DNA of 8,601 nt. It comes from Clostridiales bacterium. Lineage in GTDB: Bacteria; Bacillota; Clostridia; Saccharofermentanales; UBA5734. Below are positions 1 to 6,595 of this stretch, one piece after another (the stretch's first letter is position 1; each line of letters starts with the position of its first letter). The position numbers were made by a program, and so were the translations under genes. Location: positions 1 to 8,601 of the forward strand of contig DOFA01000174.1 in the NCBI GenBank assembly GCA_003532195.1, read 5' to 3'. Under the pieces are notes generated by a model that did not search any database, was not told where the DNA came from, and saw only the letters and a program-made list of their open reading frames with translations.

Positions 1-1047
1 GGCAAAGATGATCCGCAGAGCACAACTACTGCTGCCAGCGCTGCGACTACCCAGTTGAAAACAACCGAAACCACAGCCGCCGAAGACGACCAGTCGTCGA
101 AAGTCTCCCTGGGTGTCAACCTGGACGACCTCGGCAATATCATCAACGGCCAGTATTTCTTTGACGACGGCCAGCACCAATTCTATTCGAGTTTCGATGC
201 CAACTGTGCCGCACACATCTACAAGACTGATAAGGCGACGCAGACAACGGTCAGTATTTTTGACGGATTTGGCTGGTCCCTGGTCGTTCGTGACGGCTGG
301 TTGTACTTCTCAGGCAATGCCGGCGCGACCATCGACGGGACTTATAATCTCTTTCGCATGAAACTGGACGGCAGCAGCCTGGAAAAAATCTACGATGGCT
401 TCAGTTACGGCATGAGCCTTTATAACAATAAGCTCTACTACATCAGCAAATCCAGTTACGAAGCAGAGGATTACGCCATCTGCCGGTCGAACACCGATGG
501 CAGTGCGCGGGAAACCCTGGTCACCGATTTCAATGGCTATTGCATCATTTACGAGAACATGCTTTATTATACCGGCCAGGACGGCACTTTCTACCGGGCT
601 AATCCGGACGGCAGCCAATCGGTGGCCATCCTGGCGGATAAAATCAACTATGCCATCATCGGCAACGGCAAACTGATCTATACGGATACCTCAGGCAACA
701 TCAAGATCGCCGGGATCGACGGCCAGGACAGCCAGCTGGTTCTGGCAGCCGGCTCCCTGCCGGTTTATTCCCTCAATTCCAGCAAAGACACAATTTTCTA
801 CACGGTCTACGATCCGACTATGGACTCGAGCCGTTATGCTTACGCCTACGAACTCTACCGGATCCAATTTGACGGATCCGGAAACCAGAAAATTTATCAG
901 GAATACTCCTACGGCACCTTTATCAACGTCGTCAATGGCAAAGTTTTCACGCTGGATTACGCCATCGACCTGGCAACCGGAAACATGCCGGCCATCGCCC
1001 GGAGCATGGATTTTTCCGGCGGCGGCGTTACAGATCTGCCGCGCTGA
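1..1047 (+). CDS. DUF5050-like beta-propeller protein, 5'-partial
   Basis: The reading frame is open from base 1 (G-K-D-D-P-Q...) to a TGA at 1045-1047, so the true start lies before the window. A TTG at 55 could serve as a start but falls inside a Thr/Ala/Glu-rich linker and has no convincing ribosome binding site. The first ~30 visible residues are this low-complexity linker, typical of a segment joining a membrane anchor or lipoprotein N-terminus to an exported domain. The remaining ~310 residues show repeated units of the form L-Y-Y/F...(I/L)-(Y/C)-R...D-G-S, at least five of them (for example LYFSG..., LYYIS..., MLYYTG..., LIYTD..., IFYTV...), each ending near a DGS-type turn. This pattern is that of DUF5050/LRP1-like beta-propellers common in Bacillota surface proteins. 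Function is unknown; surface binding is inference. The gene converges on the ROK gene with a 32-bp gap and shows no functional link to it. Confidence 0.8.
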   Translation, partial: GKDDPQSTTTAASAATTQLKTTETTAAEDDQSSKVSLGVNLDDLGNIINGQYFFDDGQHQFYSSFDANCAAHIYKTDKATQTTVSIFDGFGWSLVVRDGWLYFSGNAGATIDGTYNLFRMKLDGSSLEKIYDGFSYGMSLYNNKLYYISKSSYEAEDYAICRSNTDGSARETLVTDFNGYCIIYENMLYYTGQDGTFYRANPDGSQSVAILADKINYAIIGNGKLIYTDTSGNIKIAGIDGQDSQLVLAAGSLPVYSLNSSKDTIFYTVYDPTMDSSRYAYAYELYRIQFDGSGNQKIYQEYSYGTFINVVNGKVFTLDYAIDLATGNMPAIARSMDFSGGGVTDLPR

Positions 1048-1079
1048 ACGCATATCAATTACCAGGTGCTGTTCTTCAA

Positions 1080-2027
1080 TCAGATCTGCTTCAGGCAGGA
1101 TTCGCCATGGCGGGCAAAATAATATGCCCCGTAGAGGGCGGCATCGTCGGGGTGACTGGTAGGTGCTACCGGTATATTCAGCCGCGACCGCACGGGTCCT
1201 ATAAACAGCGGCGCTGATTTTGAGATCTGGCCGCCGAGTGATATCGCATCGATGTCATGTTTACGGACATGCTCCGCCAGCATTTCTCCCAAAGCCTCGC
1301 CCATCGCGGTAAATACCCCCGCGGCGATCAGGTCGCCGGCGCGGGCGCGTTCCGCGATCTCCTGGACATCGATATCCCGGTTGGCTGCGCGGGCGTACGC
1401 TGTGCGCAAGGCCGATCCGGAGACGTAATTCTCCGCGATGCCCTCCCGGTAAGGTGTGTCCCACAGCGGCCAGGCTGGTGTTCGCGATGCGTTGACCAGC
1501 ACGCGGCAGCCGTCGCTCATCGCGAAGCCAAGTCCTGTCCCGAGCATCACACCCGCCAGGCGCATGCCGGCGGCACACCCGCTGAATTGCCCGCCAAAAT
1601 GCCCGCCGAATTGCAATTCGCCCAACAGGAATGCGACGCCGTCGTGCACAAAGCAAAATCGTATCCCGGCAAACCGCTCCTCCAGAGCTGCTTTAAGCGA
1701 GAACCCCTCAAGCGACTTGAATTTATGCTTCATGTGGCTGGTGGCGGTTGTAAAATCCATCGGGCCGGGCGTGCTCAGGCAAACGCAGTCGGCAGGCAGA
1801 CTCTGTTCAACACAGGCAAATAGCGCAGTCAGGATTTCCTCACAGCTTCCCGATTCGCGAATCGGCAGCGGAGCTTCCAAGACACGATTCACGAGGCAAG
1901 CAGCCCTGTAGTCCGTGCTGCAGTCTGCGCTGTTATCAGCTGAAAAACGGGCGCGTTTGATAAAACTACCGCCGACATCCAGGACAATAATCTCTTGTTC
2001 CTGGCCTTGATTCTTTAGCTCAGACAC
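1080..2027 (-). CDS. ROK-family sugar kinase-like protein, divergent (315 aa)
   Basis: The N-terminus has the ROK/actin-fold phosphate-1 motif (LDVGGSFIK, residues 16-24, D17 and K24). A candidate catalytic aspartate, D129, lies in VHDGVAFLLGE where ROK kinases usually read NDANAAxxGE. GTGLGFA (163-169) is the phosphate-2 motif and AISLGGQISK (261-270) the C-terminal adenosine-region motif. Length matches ROK kinases. The family phosphorylates hexoses or amino sugars with ATP in the cytoplasm. Odd points: the ExGH sugar-contact motif expected after GTGLG is absent (that stretch reads RTPAWPLWDTPYREG), and so is the CxCGxxGCxE zinc motif, where only E-N-Y-V-S-G remains of the usual E-x-Y-x-S-G. 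A Gly-rich stretch (GGHFGGQFSG, 141-150) precedes phosphate-2. Start: GTG at 2027, the only option because an in-frame TGA lies three codons upstream; GGGGA sits 9 nt before it, inside the end of the upstream isomerase gene. It is the last gene of the minus operon, 6 bp after the isomerase. Substrate unknown; a non-catalytic role cannot be excluded. Confidence 0.85.
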   Translation of the reverse strand: MSELKNQGQEQEIIVLDVGGSFIKRARFSADNSADCSTDYRAACLVNRVLEAPLPIRESGSCEEILTALFACVEQSLPADCVCLSTPGPMDFTTATSHMKHKFKSLEGFSLKAALEERFAGIRFCFVHDGVAFLLGELQFGGHFGGQFSGCAAGMRLAGVMLGTGLGFAMSDGCRVLVNASRTPAWPLWDTPYREGIAENYVSGSALRTAYARAANRDIDVQEIAERARAGDLIAAGVFTAMGEALGEMLAEHVRKHDIDAISLGGQISKSAPLFIGPVRSRLNIPVAPTSHPDDAALYGAYYFARHGESCLKQI

Positions 2028-2033
2028 AAAGCA

Positions 2034-3467
2034 TCATCCCCGGCCCAGATCGTGCGTCTCAAAATCCAGCAGCCGCCCAAGCTGAAGGATTTCGCTCATC
2101 ACGTCACCTTCAACCAGAACAAAGTGCTGCGTGACGCCGGTCTGCAGCAGTTTCCCGAAATAATCCCGGCAGCTCTGGCCGATCATCCGGAATCGTCCGT
2201 GGCTGTAAGAAGCCAGATGCATCTCGGTCGGAAGCGACTCGACGAGCGCCGCGGTCAGGATAAATCCGCCGCCATGCTGGGATACATGCACCATTGTTTG
2301 CACGCCTTGCGGAAAAACATGCCACATGAACGGCGCGCCCGCGTATTTATAGTTTGTCTTCGCGAAACGCACATCGCGCGCGATCCTGGTGCGGCCGTCC
2401 GGATGGGTGTAGTCGTTGGGTCCGGCATGTCCGCCCTCGAAGGTGTCGGACGGCAGGTCGATATGGAACGGCTCGATGTAATGCACGGTTTTTCCGGTCA
2501 GGAGCCTGAGCATATAGGCCGCGAGACCCGATCCGACATCCCCCTCCGGTACAATGACGCAGCTGACATCCGGATTCGTCGGATAGAAGCCCGGGCGCAG
2601 GCCGATTTTCGTCAAGAGAATCGGGTCGATGTCGTTCAGGACCAGCAGGTCGAGGCGGTGTTTTTGCGCCAGCAACTCCAGGCCCAGGGTTGCGCGTACG
2701 GAGGCGAGAAATTTTTCTTCATCAACATCCGGATTTAGCGGGTAAGCCGCCGACAGTCGGTTGGCCGTCTGCCGCGCCAATTCCGGCGAAATTTCGCCGA
2801 CGCAATCTTCCAGTTCCGCAACCGAGTAGAAGCCAAGTTCCGGTCCGGCCTTCATGAATACCAGATAGGGATCGACGTAAGTCGACCACATCACTTCATT
2901 ATAACTGGCTAAAAGTCCAGCCCGGCTTTGCCGCAGCAAAGCGCGGGCGCGGGCTGCGTTCCCGAACTGAACCGCGCGGACCAGAACTTCGTCCCAGGTG
3001 CCGATCTGCGTTTCGAACAGGCTGCGCTGCCAGCGGGCATTGTCCCCGGACGCTTCCAGCGCACCAACGAGGCCGCCGCAACAGAGGTATTCGCAAAACT
3101 CGTCTTCGTCATGCGTATCGCCTAGCGTCACGCTGTCGCGCATCCGGTGGGCAAAGAGGATCGGTACCGGCGGCATGTCGCGAAGAAAGCGCGCCCAGGT
3201 AAAATCCTCCGACCAGGACAGATAGATTGCCAGCACAAAATCCACTTTTTCGAAGACATATTGGTCGATGGCCCGGTTGATATCTTCCAGCCCATAGATC
3301 ACTCCGGGAAAAACGACGTCAAATCGTTCGCCAGCTTCGGCCGCCATCCAGTCGGCCTCGTTCGCCTTGCGCTGCCTGTAGCTGCCGCGGGCGCTGCCTT
3401 CGCCGATCGCGGTGAACCGCTGGGCGCCGATCAGCAGCAGGCCAGCCTTAGGTTTTCTCAGCTCCAT
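2034..3467 (-). CDS. L-arabinose/L-fucose isomerase-fold enzyme (477 aa)
   Basis: This is an aldose-ketose isomerase of the L-fucose/L-arabinose isomerase superfamily, cytoplasmic and metal-dependent (usually Mn2+). Four putative metal ligands can be read: E308 in VPEGD, E332 in YIEPF, H347 in GGHAG and H448 in TQHFVLV. From memory, E. coli AraA uses E306, E333, H350 and H450, so both order and spacing agree closely. The N-terminal third (KAGLLLIGAQRF... and FDVVFPGVIYGLEDI..., then DFVLAIYLSWSED) resembles the Rossmann-like N-domain of the family. Length is close to AraA (about 500 aa). Overall similarity to canonical AraA is low by eye, so I do not assign L-arabinose as substrate; L-fucose, galactose or another aldose are open. 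The ATG at 3467 has a strong AAGGGGG ribosome site 6 nt upstream. It lies 27 bp after the PMI-like gene and 6 bp before the ROK gene, fitting an isomerise-then-phosphorylate order. Confidence 0.8.
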   Translation of the reverse strand: MELRKPKAGLLLIGAQRFTAIGEGSARGSYRQRKANEADWMAAEAGERFDVVFPGVIYGLEDINRAIDQYVFEKVDFVLAIYLSWSEDFTWARFLRDMPPVPILFAHRMRDSVTLGDTHDEDEFCEYLCCGGLVGALEASGDNARWQRSLFETQIGTWDEVLVRAVQFGNAARARALLRQSRAGLLASYNEVMWSTYVDPYLVFMKAGPELGFYSVAELEDCVGEISPELARQTANRLSAAYPLNPDVDEEKFLASVRATLGLELLAQKHRLDLLVLNDIDPILLTKIGLRPGFYPTNPDVSCVIVPEGDVGSGLAAYMLRLLTGKTVHYIEPFHIDLPSDTFEGGHAGPNDYTHPDGRTRIARDVRFAKTNYKYAGAPFMWHVFPQGVQTMVHVSQHGGGFILTAALVESLPTEMHLASYSHGRFRMIGQSCRDYFGKLLQTGVTQHFVLVEGDVMSEILQLGRLLDFETHDLGRG

Positions 3468-3473
3468 ACCAAT

Positions 3474-3480
3474 CCCCCTT
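3474..3480 (-). promoter_or_regulatory. Ribosome binding site of the isomerase gene
   Basis: AAGGGGG on the minus strand, 6 nt before the ATG at 3467. It fixes the start of the isomerase gene and shows that this internal operon gene has its own strong initiation site in the 27-bp gap. Confidence 0.75.
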
Positions 3481-3494
3481 GTTCCTGCCCATGA

Positions 3495-5300
3495 TCAATC
3501 GTCCTTAAGGCGCGTTTTATGCACGGTCACCGTTCCGACGCCCAGATTGACGATCCGGTAGCGGCCCAGGTTGGCCGGTACAACGACGATATCCATCAGG
3601 TTCATCGTGAATGACTTCTGCGGATCCGAGACAGACTCGACGCGGACCTTTTCCCCGTCCACCAGCGCCAGCACATGGAACAGCCCGCCGGTATCATCCT
3701 CGATCGTTTTTTCAAAGACGAGGTTACGCAGGGAGAAATATAAAAGATCATGCTCGCCGACGATCTTCTCCAGCCAGCCCTCGCCGCTGCGGACGATGCC
3801 GCCGTGGTTGATCAGGTTTTCCTGCACCCATTCCCGGGTGCGCTCCCCGCGCAGCACAGCTTCGCCCATCTTCAGATGAATCGGGCGGGGTCGGCCGGAT
3901 TGTGGATCGATGCGCTGATAATCATAAAGCTTATACGTATAAGAACCGATTGTCAGGCTGCCGATTTCGAGAATCACCTGATTGCGGCCGGAAGCGTGCA
4001 CGGTGCCGGCCGGAATCATGACCTGTGTGCCGGGTACTGATTCAATGGCGTTGATATAGCGTCCATATTCGATCAGCTCCGCGCTTTTTTCTGCGCGTTT
4101 GGCCAGCTCGAGGAATTCGGCGCAGCTGGTCTCCGCCTGAAAACCCAGATAGGTCTTCGCGCCCTGGCCGGTGATGCACACATAGTAGCTTTCGTCCTGG
4201 CGCCCGAGCTCGCCGTGGTTCCCCACGACATAGACTTCGTCCGGGTGGCACTGGATCGACATGTTGCCGGACGCGTGGTAAGTGTCGTCATAATTGAACC
4301 GGACCGGGAAATAGCCGCCGAATTGTTCATAAGCCTTTTGCCCGAGGAGTTTCTCGCCCATGGCCTGGACAAACGTGAAAAACGGCGCTTCGAATTCAAA
4401 ACCGTCAGCCTGGGCGACGATGGAGACTTCGAGCGGAATCATGTCGAAGATCCAAGCGCAGTTGCGCATTGCCGGCGGCAGTTTGCGCAGCCGGTGGAAA
4501 TAGAAGCCGCCCCAGACGCCCTCGAGATAAACCGGGCGGCAGCGAAATGGCCGGGCGTTCAGCGCTTCGAACAAATCAAGCAGGGCGCCGGATGGCAGCA
4601 GGCTCATCTTTGCCGGATCATCGGCGCTGATGTAATAATCCAGTTCCTGATTCCGGAGCAGATCCCAGCGCAGTTCCATGGCCAGCTCAAAATCAACATA
4701 GTAATTGCGGCGCATCAACAGGCTGTAAGCCAGGGGCTGCGCCGTGCCGAGATTGCAGAAGCGCCCGCTTTTAAAATTTAAAATGGCGGTCCGCGGGGTT
4801 ACATCCATCCAGACCCGAACGTCGTATTCGCCGCGCAGATCCTCGCCTAAAGCGCCGTGCCCGTAGACGACCACCGGAATGTCCGTCCTGGCCAGCTGTT
4901 CCCGCAACGCCCCGACTTTCGCCGTGTCCTGCAAGCCGCGGTAACCGCCGCGGTAGCGCACGCCATACAGCAGAACCGGGTCGAGATCGCGGTCTTCCGG
5001 CAGACAGGGACGGACAATTTCCGTTATCTCCGCATCGCTTTTCAGCAGGGAGAGCGCATCAATAAAAATTATTTTCTGACCGCCGGCTTGCTGGGCGATG
5101 CAGCTGATGAGACTTTCCAGATCGGAACCGGGATAGTGGTCGATGCCGATCCGCCGTTTGCCGCCGGCAAATAGCTTCAACAACTGTCCTGCGACAGCCT
5201 CGAGGCCGACGGCCAGCGTTCGCTTGACAGATTCAGGTATTTCGATCTTATTCACGGCCTCCGGGTCGGCATAAGGATAGGGGTGGAACATAAAGCTCAT
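3495..5300 (-). CDS. Class I mannose-6-phosphate isomerase-like protein with extra N-terminal domain (601 aa)
   Basis: The C-terminal part (about residues 255-601) is a type I phosphomannose isomerase cupin. It opens with VYLEGVWGG (258-265), which fits the family's opening (F)xExxWGG, and has the metal-site motif MSIQCHPDE (347-355: Q350, H352), a third ligand E370 before SYYV, and H435 in IPAGTVHASGRN. GAKTYLGF (380-387) is also typical. The family interconverts mannose-6-phosphate and fructose-6-phosphate in the cytoplasm using Zn2+. The first ~250 residues are not part of classical PMI (about 310-390 aa). They contain alpha/beta patterns (RRIGIDHYPGSD, KIIFIDALSLL, IPVVVYGHGAL, VWMDVTPR) that recall a P-loop nucleoside-kinase-like fold whose phosphate loop lacks GK(S/T). 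That reading is inference. Start ATG at 5300 has GGGAGAG 8 nt upstream; ATG at residue 4 is a less well-placed alternative. It is the first gene of the operon, behind a perfect promoter. Actual substrate uncertain. Confidence 0.85.
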   Translation of the reverse strand: MSFMFHPYPYADPEAVNKIEIPESVKRTLAVGLEAVAGQLLKLFAGGKRRIGIDHYPGSDLESLISCIAQQAGGQKIIFIDALSLLKSDAEITEIVRPCLPEDRDLDPVLLYGVRYRGGYRGLQDTAKVGALREQLARTDIPVVVYGHGALGEDLRGEYDVRVWMDVTPRTAILNFKSGRFCNLGTAQPLAYSLLMRRNYYVDFELAMELRWDLLRNQELDYYISADDPAKMSLLPSGALLDLFEALNARPFRCRPVYLEGVWGGFYFHRLRKLPPAMRNCAWIFDMIPLEVSIVAQADGFEFEAPFFTFVQAMGEKLLGQKAYEQFGGYFPVRFNYDDTYHASGNMSIQCHPDEVYVVGNHGELGRQDESYYVCITGQGAKTYLGFQAETSCAEFLELAKRAEKSAELIEYGRYINAIESVPGTQVMIPAGTVHASGRNQVILEIGSLTIGSYTYKLYDYQRIDPQSGRPRPIHLKMGEAVLRGERTREWVQENLINHGGIVRSGEGWLEKIVGEHDLLYFSLRNLVFEKTIEDDTGGLFHVLALVDGEKVRVESVSDPQKSFTMNLMDIVVVPANLGRYRIVNLGVGTVTVHKTRLKDD

Positions 5301-5416
5301 CAGGATTTCTCTCCCATCAAATCATTCATGATAATCCTTGCTGTACAATTTATTTTAACATGCCGGGATATATAAAAATGGTATAAATTTGGATAGCCAG
5401 TATCGATCTTTTGCAT
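5300..5416 (-). CDS. Possible leader ORF ending on the PMI-like start codon (38 aa)
   Basis: On the minus strand an ATG at 5416 opens 38 codons (MQKIDTGYPN...MNDLMGEKS) and ends in a TGA whose final A is the A of the downstream ATG (TGATG overlap), the classic geometry of translational coupling. The 5416 ATG itself has only a weak ribosome site. An internal ATG at 5329 is preceded by AAGGA with 5-nt spacing and would give a 9-codon ORF with the same stop. The composition is AT-rich, as in the flanking noncoding DNA, so chance is a serious alternative. No family is recognised. If translated, its role would be regulatory or coupling rather than enzymatic. Confidence 0.22.
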   Translation of the reverse strand: MQKIDTGYPNLYHFYISRHVKINCTARIIMNDLMGEKS

Positions 5417-5430
5417 TTTGCCAACCGGCT
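5395..5430 (-). other. Weak hairpin in the leader of the minus operon
   Basis: In the minus-strand transcript AGCCGGU (5430-5424) can pair with ACUGGCU (5401-5395): seven pairs, one of them G-U, around a 22-nt loop. The loop contains the ATG of the possible 38-aa leader ORF. There is no following U-run, so it is not an intrinsic terminator. The large loop makes it a modest structure and it may be fortuitous. Confidence 0.25.
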
Positions 5431-5442
5431 CACCTCATCAAT

Positions 5443-5482
5443 CTGATATGATTTCACGTCGCTTGGATTATACTGATATGAT
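5443..5482. repeat. 10-bp direct repeat flanking the minus promoter start, candidate operators
   Basis: CTGATATGAT occurs exactly at 5443-5452 and again at 5473-5482, 30 bp apart (about three helical turns). The second copy lies in the -35/-10 spacer and touches the -10 of the minus promoter. The first lies roughly 9-18 nt downstream of the expected transcription start. Both positions suit a repressor. The likely binder is the neighbouring RpiR protein, which is inference. Confidence 0.5.
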
Positions 5483-5495
5483 ACTTTATTGTCAA
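5467..5495 (-). promoter_or_regulatory. Perfect sigma-A promoter of the PMI/isomerase/ROK operon
   Basis: Read on the minus strand: TTGACA (5495-5490), a 17-bp spacer, and TATAAT (5472-5467). All twelve consensus bases match at the optimal spacing. The expected start is near 5460, giving a leader of about 160 nt before the ATG at 5300. Such a strong core promoter usually needs a repressor, which fits the repeats overlapping it. Confidence 0.85.
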
Positions 5496-5588
5496 TATAT
5501 TTAATCTTTTATGGTACTTCTATTTCCATATTAGTCGGCTCATCTGAATCAGTGCAATCCGTAAATATCGGCAAAAATGACAAATATG

Positions 5589-5617
5589 TTGACAACTCTC
5601 CGTCTATCTTCTAGTAT
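5589..5617 (+). promoter_or_regulatory. Promoter of the RpiR regulator gene
   Basis: TTGACA (5589-5594), 17-bp spacer, TAGTAT (5612-5617; four of six -10 bases). The start would fall near 5624, about 20 nt before the ATG at 5645. A second TGACAA lies just upstream at 5578-5583, in direct orientation with the one overlapping the -35. Confidence 0.65.
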
Positions 5618-5644
5618 TAATTCAATAGATGACGGCGAGATGGG

Positions 5645-6517
5645 ATGAAGATGCCAGAAAATAACCGATGCCTCCTGCTGATTAAAGAAATTTTTGACTC
5701 CCTGTCCGGCAAGGAAAAACTGATCGCTTCCTTTATCATAGATTTTCCCAACGAAGTGATCCGGCTGTCGATCGAAGATTTCGCCGCTGCCTGCAAAACG
5801 AGCGTCTCCTCGGTCATCCGGTTCTGCAAAAAGATCGGCTGCGCTGGGTACAAGGACCTTTGCCGGATGCTGACCGCCGACATCATGCTTTCCCCGAAGG
5901 AAATCAGCTATGATGACACGCGTCCGGGCGACGGTGTCGAATCGATCATGCGCAATGTCTGCATGACGAATATGAAAGCGATCGAAAAAACGATGGCGAT
6001 CCTCGATGTCAAAAGCCTGGAAGCCGCCGTGGAAGCCTTGTGCCAGGCCAAGCGCATTGACTTTTACGGTGTGGGCGCGTCCGGCATCGTCGCGCTGGAC
6101 TCACAGAACAAGTTCCTGCGCATCTACAAAACAGGCATCGCCAGCGCCGAGGCACACGTGCAGATCCTTTCCGCCAGTTCTCTGACTCCCGGGGACGTGG
6201 CCGTGATTATCTCCCACTCCGGCGAAACCTACGATATCCTGAACGTGGCCAATATCGCCCAGAAGACCGGCGCCACGCTAATCTCGATCACGAAGTACGG
6301 CAAGAACAGCCTGGCTTCGGTCGCGAACATCAACCTGTTCAGCTCGTCCACGGAAACGATGATCCGGAGCGGCGCCATGAGCTCCCGCATCGCCCAGATG
6401 ACGGTCATCGATATCCTGTATACCTCGGTGTGCAGTCGCCTGTACGATGAAGTTAAGCCGCATCTTGACAAGACCCGTTTTGTCACCAGCTATATGAGGC
6501 CCCGGATCACTCCTTGA
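5645..6517 (+). CDS. MurR/RpiR-family transcriptional regulator (290 aa)
   Basis: A cytoplasmic DNA-binding sensor of phosphosugars. Residues ~1-77 form the RpiR HTH domain: LSGKEKLIASFI (20-31) then the HTH core SIEDFAAAC...SSVIRFCKKIG (42-65) and GYKDLC. Residues ~125-265 form a SIS sugar-phosphate-binding domain with FYGVGASG (140-147), the loop IISHSGETYDIL (188-199: S190, S192, G193) and the family-typical RSGAMSSRIAQ (241-251). Length is standard and nothing is missing. The start ATG at 5645 has only a weak GGCGAG 5 nt upstream; ATG at 5651 (residue 3) is possible but its best ribosome site would be too close. It has its own promoter and is divergent from the isomerase/kinase operon and 114 bp upstream of the glycosidase gene. 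Its position between the two arms of the locus makes it the probable regulator of both (inference). The ligand is probably a sugar phosphate made by the pathway. Confidence 0.93.
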   Translation: MKMPENNRCLLLIKEIFDSLSGKEKLIASFIIDFPNEVIRLSIEDFAAACKTSVSSVIRFCKKIGCAGYKDLCRMLTADIMLSPKEISYDDTRPGDGVESIMRNVCMTNMKAIEKTMAILDVKSLEAAVEALCQAKRIDFYGVGASGIVALDSQNKFLRIYKTGIASAEAHVQILSASSLTPGDVAVIISHSGETYDILNVANIAQKTGATLISITKYGKNSLASVANINLFSSSTETMIRSGAMSSRIAQMTVIDILYTSVCSRLYDEVKPHLDKTRFVTSYMRPRITP

Positions 6518-6533
6518 TTTATTGCTTATTGAT

Positions 6534-6549
6534 TGACAATTAGTTGTCA
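6534..6549. promoter_or_regulatory. 16-bp perfect palindrome TGACAA-TTAG-TTGTCA, candidate operator
   Basis: Two 6-bp arms are exact inverted repeats around a 4-bp centre. It ends 17 bp before the -35 of the glycosidase promoter; its centre is about 60 bp upstream of the expected start, a position more typical of an activator or upstream repressor site. RpiR proteins bind inverted repeats as dimers. As an RNA hairpin it would be AT-rich and lacks a following U-tract, so a terminator role is unlikely. Confidence 0.55.
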
Positions 6550-6566
6550 TAATTGATTGTATTATA

Positions 6567-6595
6567 TTGACAGATCAGCCGGTATAGATTATAAG
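6567..6595 (+). promoter_or_regulatory. Sigma-A promoter of the GH110-like gene
   Basis: TTGACA (6567-6572), 17-bp spacer, TATAAG (6590-6595; five of six -10 bases). The start would be near 6602, about 30 nt before the GTG at 6632. It gives the glycosidase operon its own strong transcription, independent of the regulator gene. Confidence 0.8.

Larger units (their letters stand above)
5301..5644. promoter_or_regulatory. Divergent AT-rich control region (344 bp)
   Basis: This is the only gene-poor stretch above 300 bases. It separates the minus-strand isomerase/kinase operon from the plus-strand RpiR gene and is clearly more AT-rich than its flanks. It holds a perfect minus promoter, a strong plus promoter, a 10-bp direct repeat around the minus promoter, a CTGAATCAG mini-palindrome (5544-5552), CGGCTCA twice (5426-5432 and 5536-5542), and a leader of about 160 nt before the PMI-like gene. 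I see no tRNA, other RNA gene or insertion element in it. Confidence 0.85.

Noticed and set aside
55..57. TTG as the start of the DUF5050-like gene
   Set aside because: The frame is open to base 1 and the TTG lies within a Thr-rich linker with no ribosome site; the gene more likely begins before the window.
1020..1110. Intrinsic terminator between the convergent genes
   Set aside because: Only a 5-bp GCGGC/GCCGC stem (1022-1042) and short stems near 1086-1099 are possible, with no T-tract on either strand.
1257..1823. 188-codon plus-strand frame over the ROK gene
   Set aside because: Antisense shadow; no family motifs, and the minus-strand ROK frame is clearly the coding one.
4215..4781. 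188-codon plus-strand frame over the PMI-like gene
   Set aside because: Antisense shadow lying on the metal-site-coding region of the PMI domain; no motifs of its own.
5417..5432. Catabolite-responsive element (cre) in the divergent region
   Set aside because: TGCCAACCGGCTCA fits the ends but lacks the invariant central CG at the right position; I found no acceptable cre elsewhere in the intergenic DNA.
6533..6562. A second promoter using TTGACA at 6533-6538
   Set aside because: At 17-18 bp spacing the -10 would be ATTGTA or TTGTAT, both poor. This TTGACA is better explained as the left arm of the palindrome.
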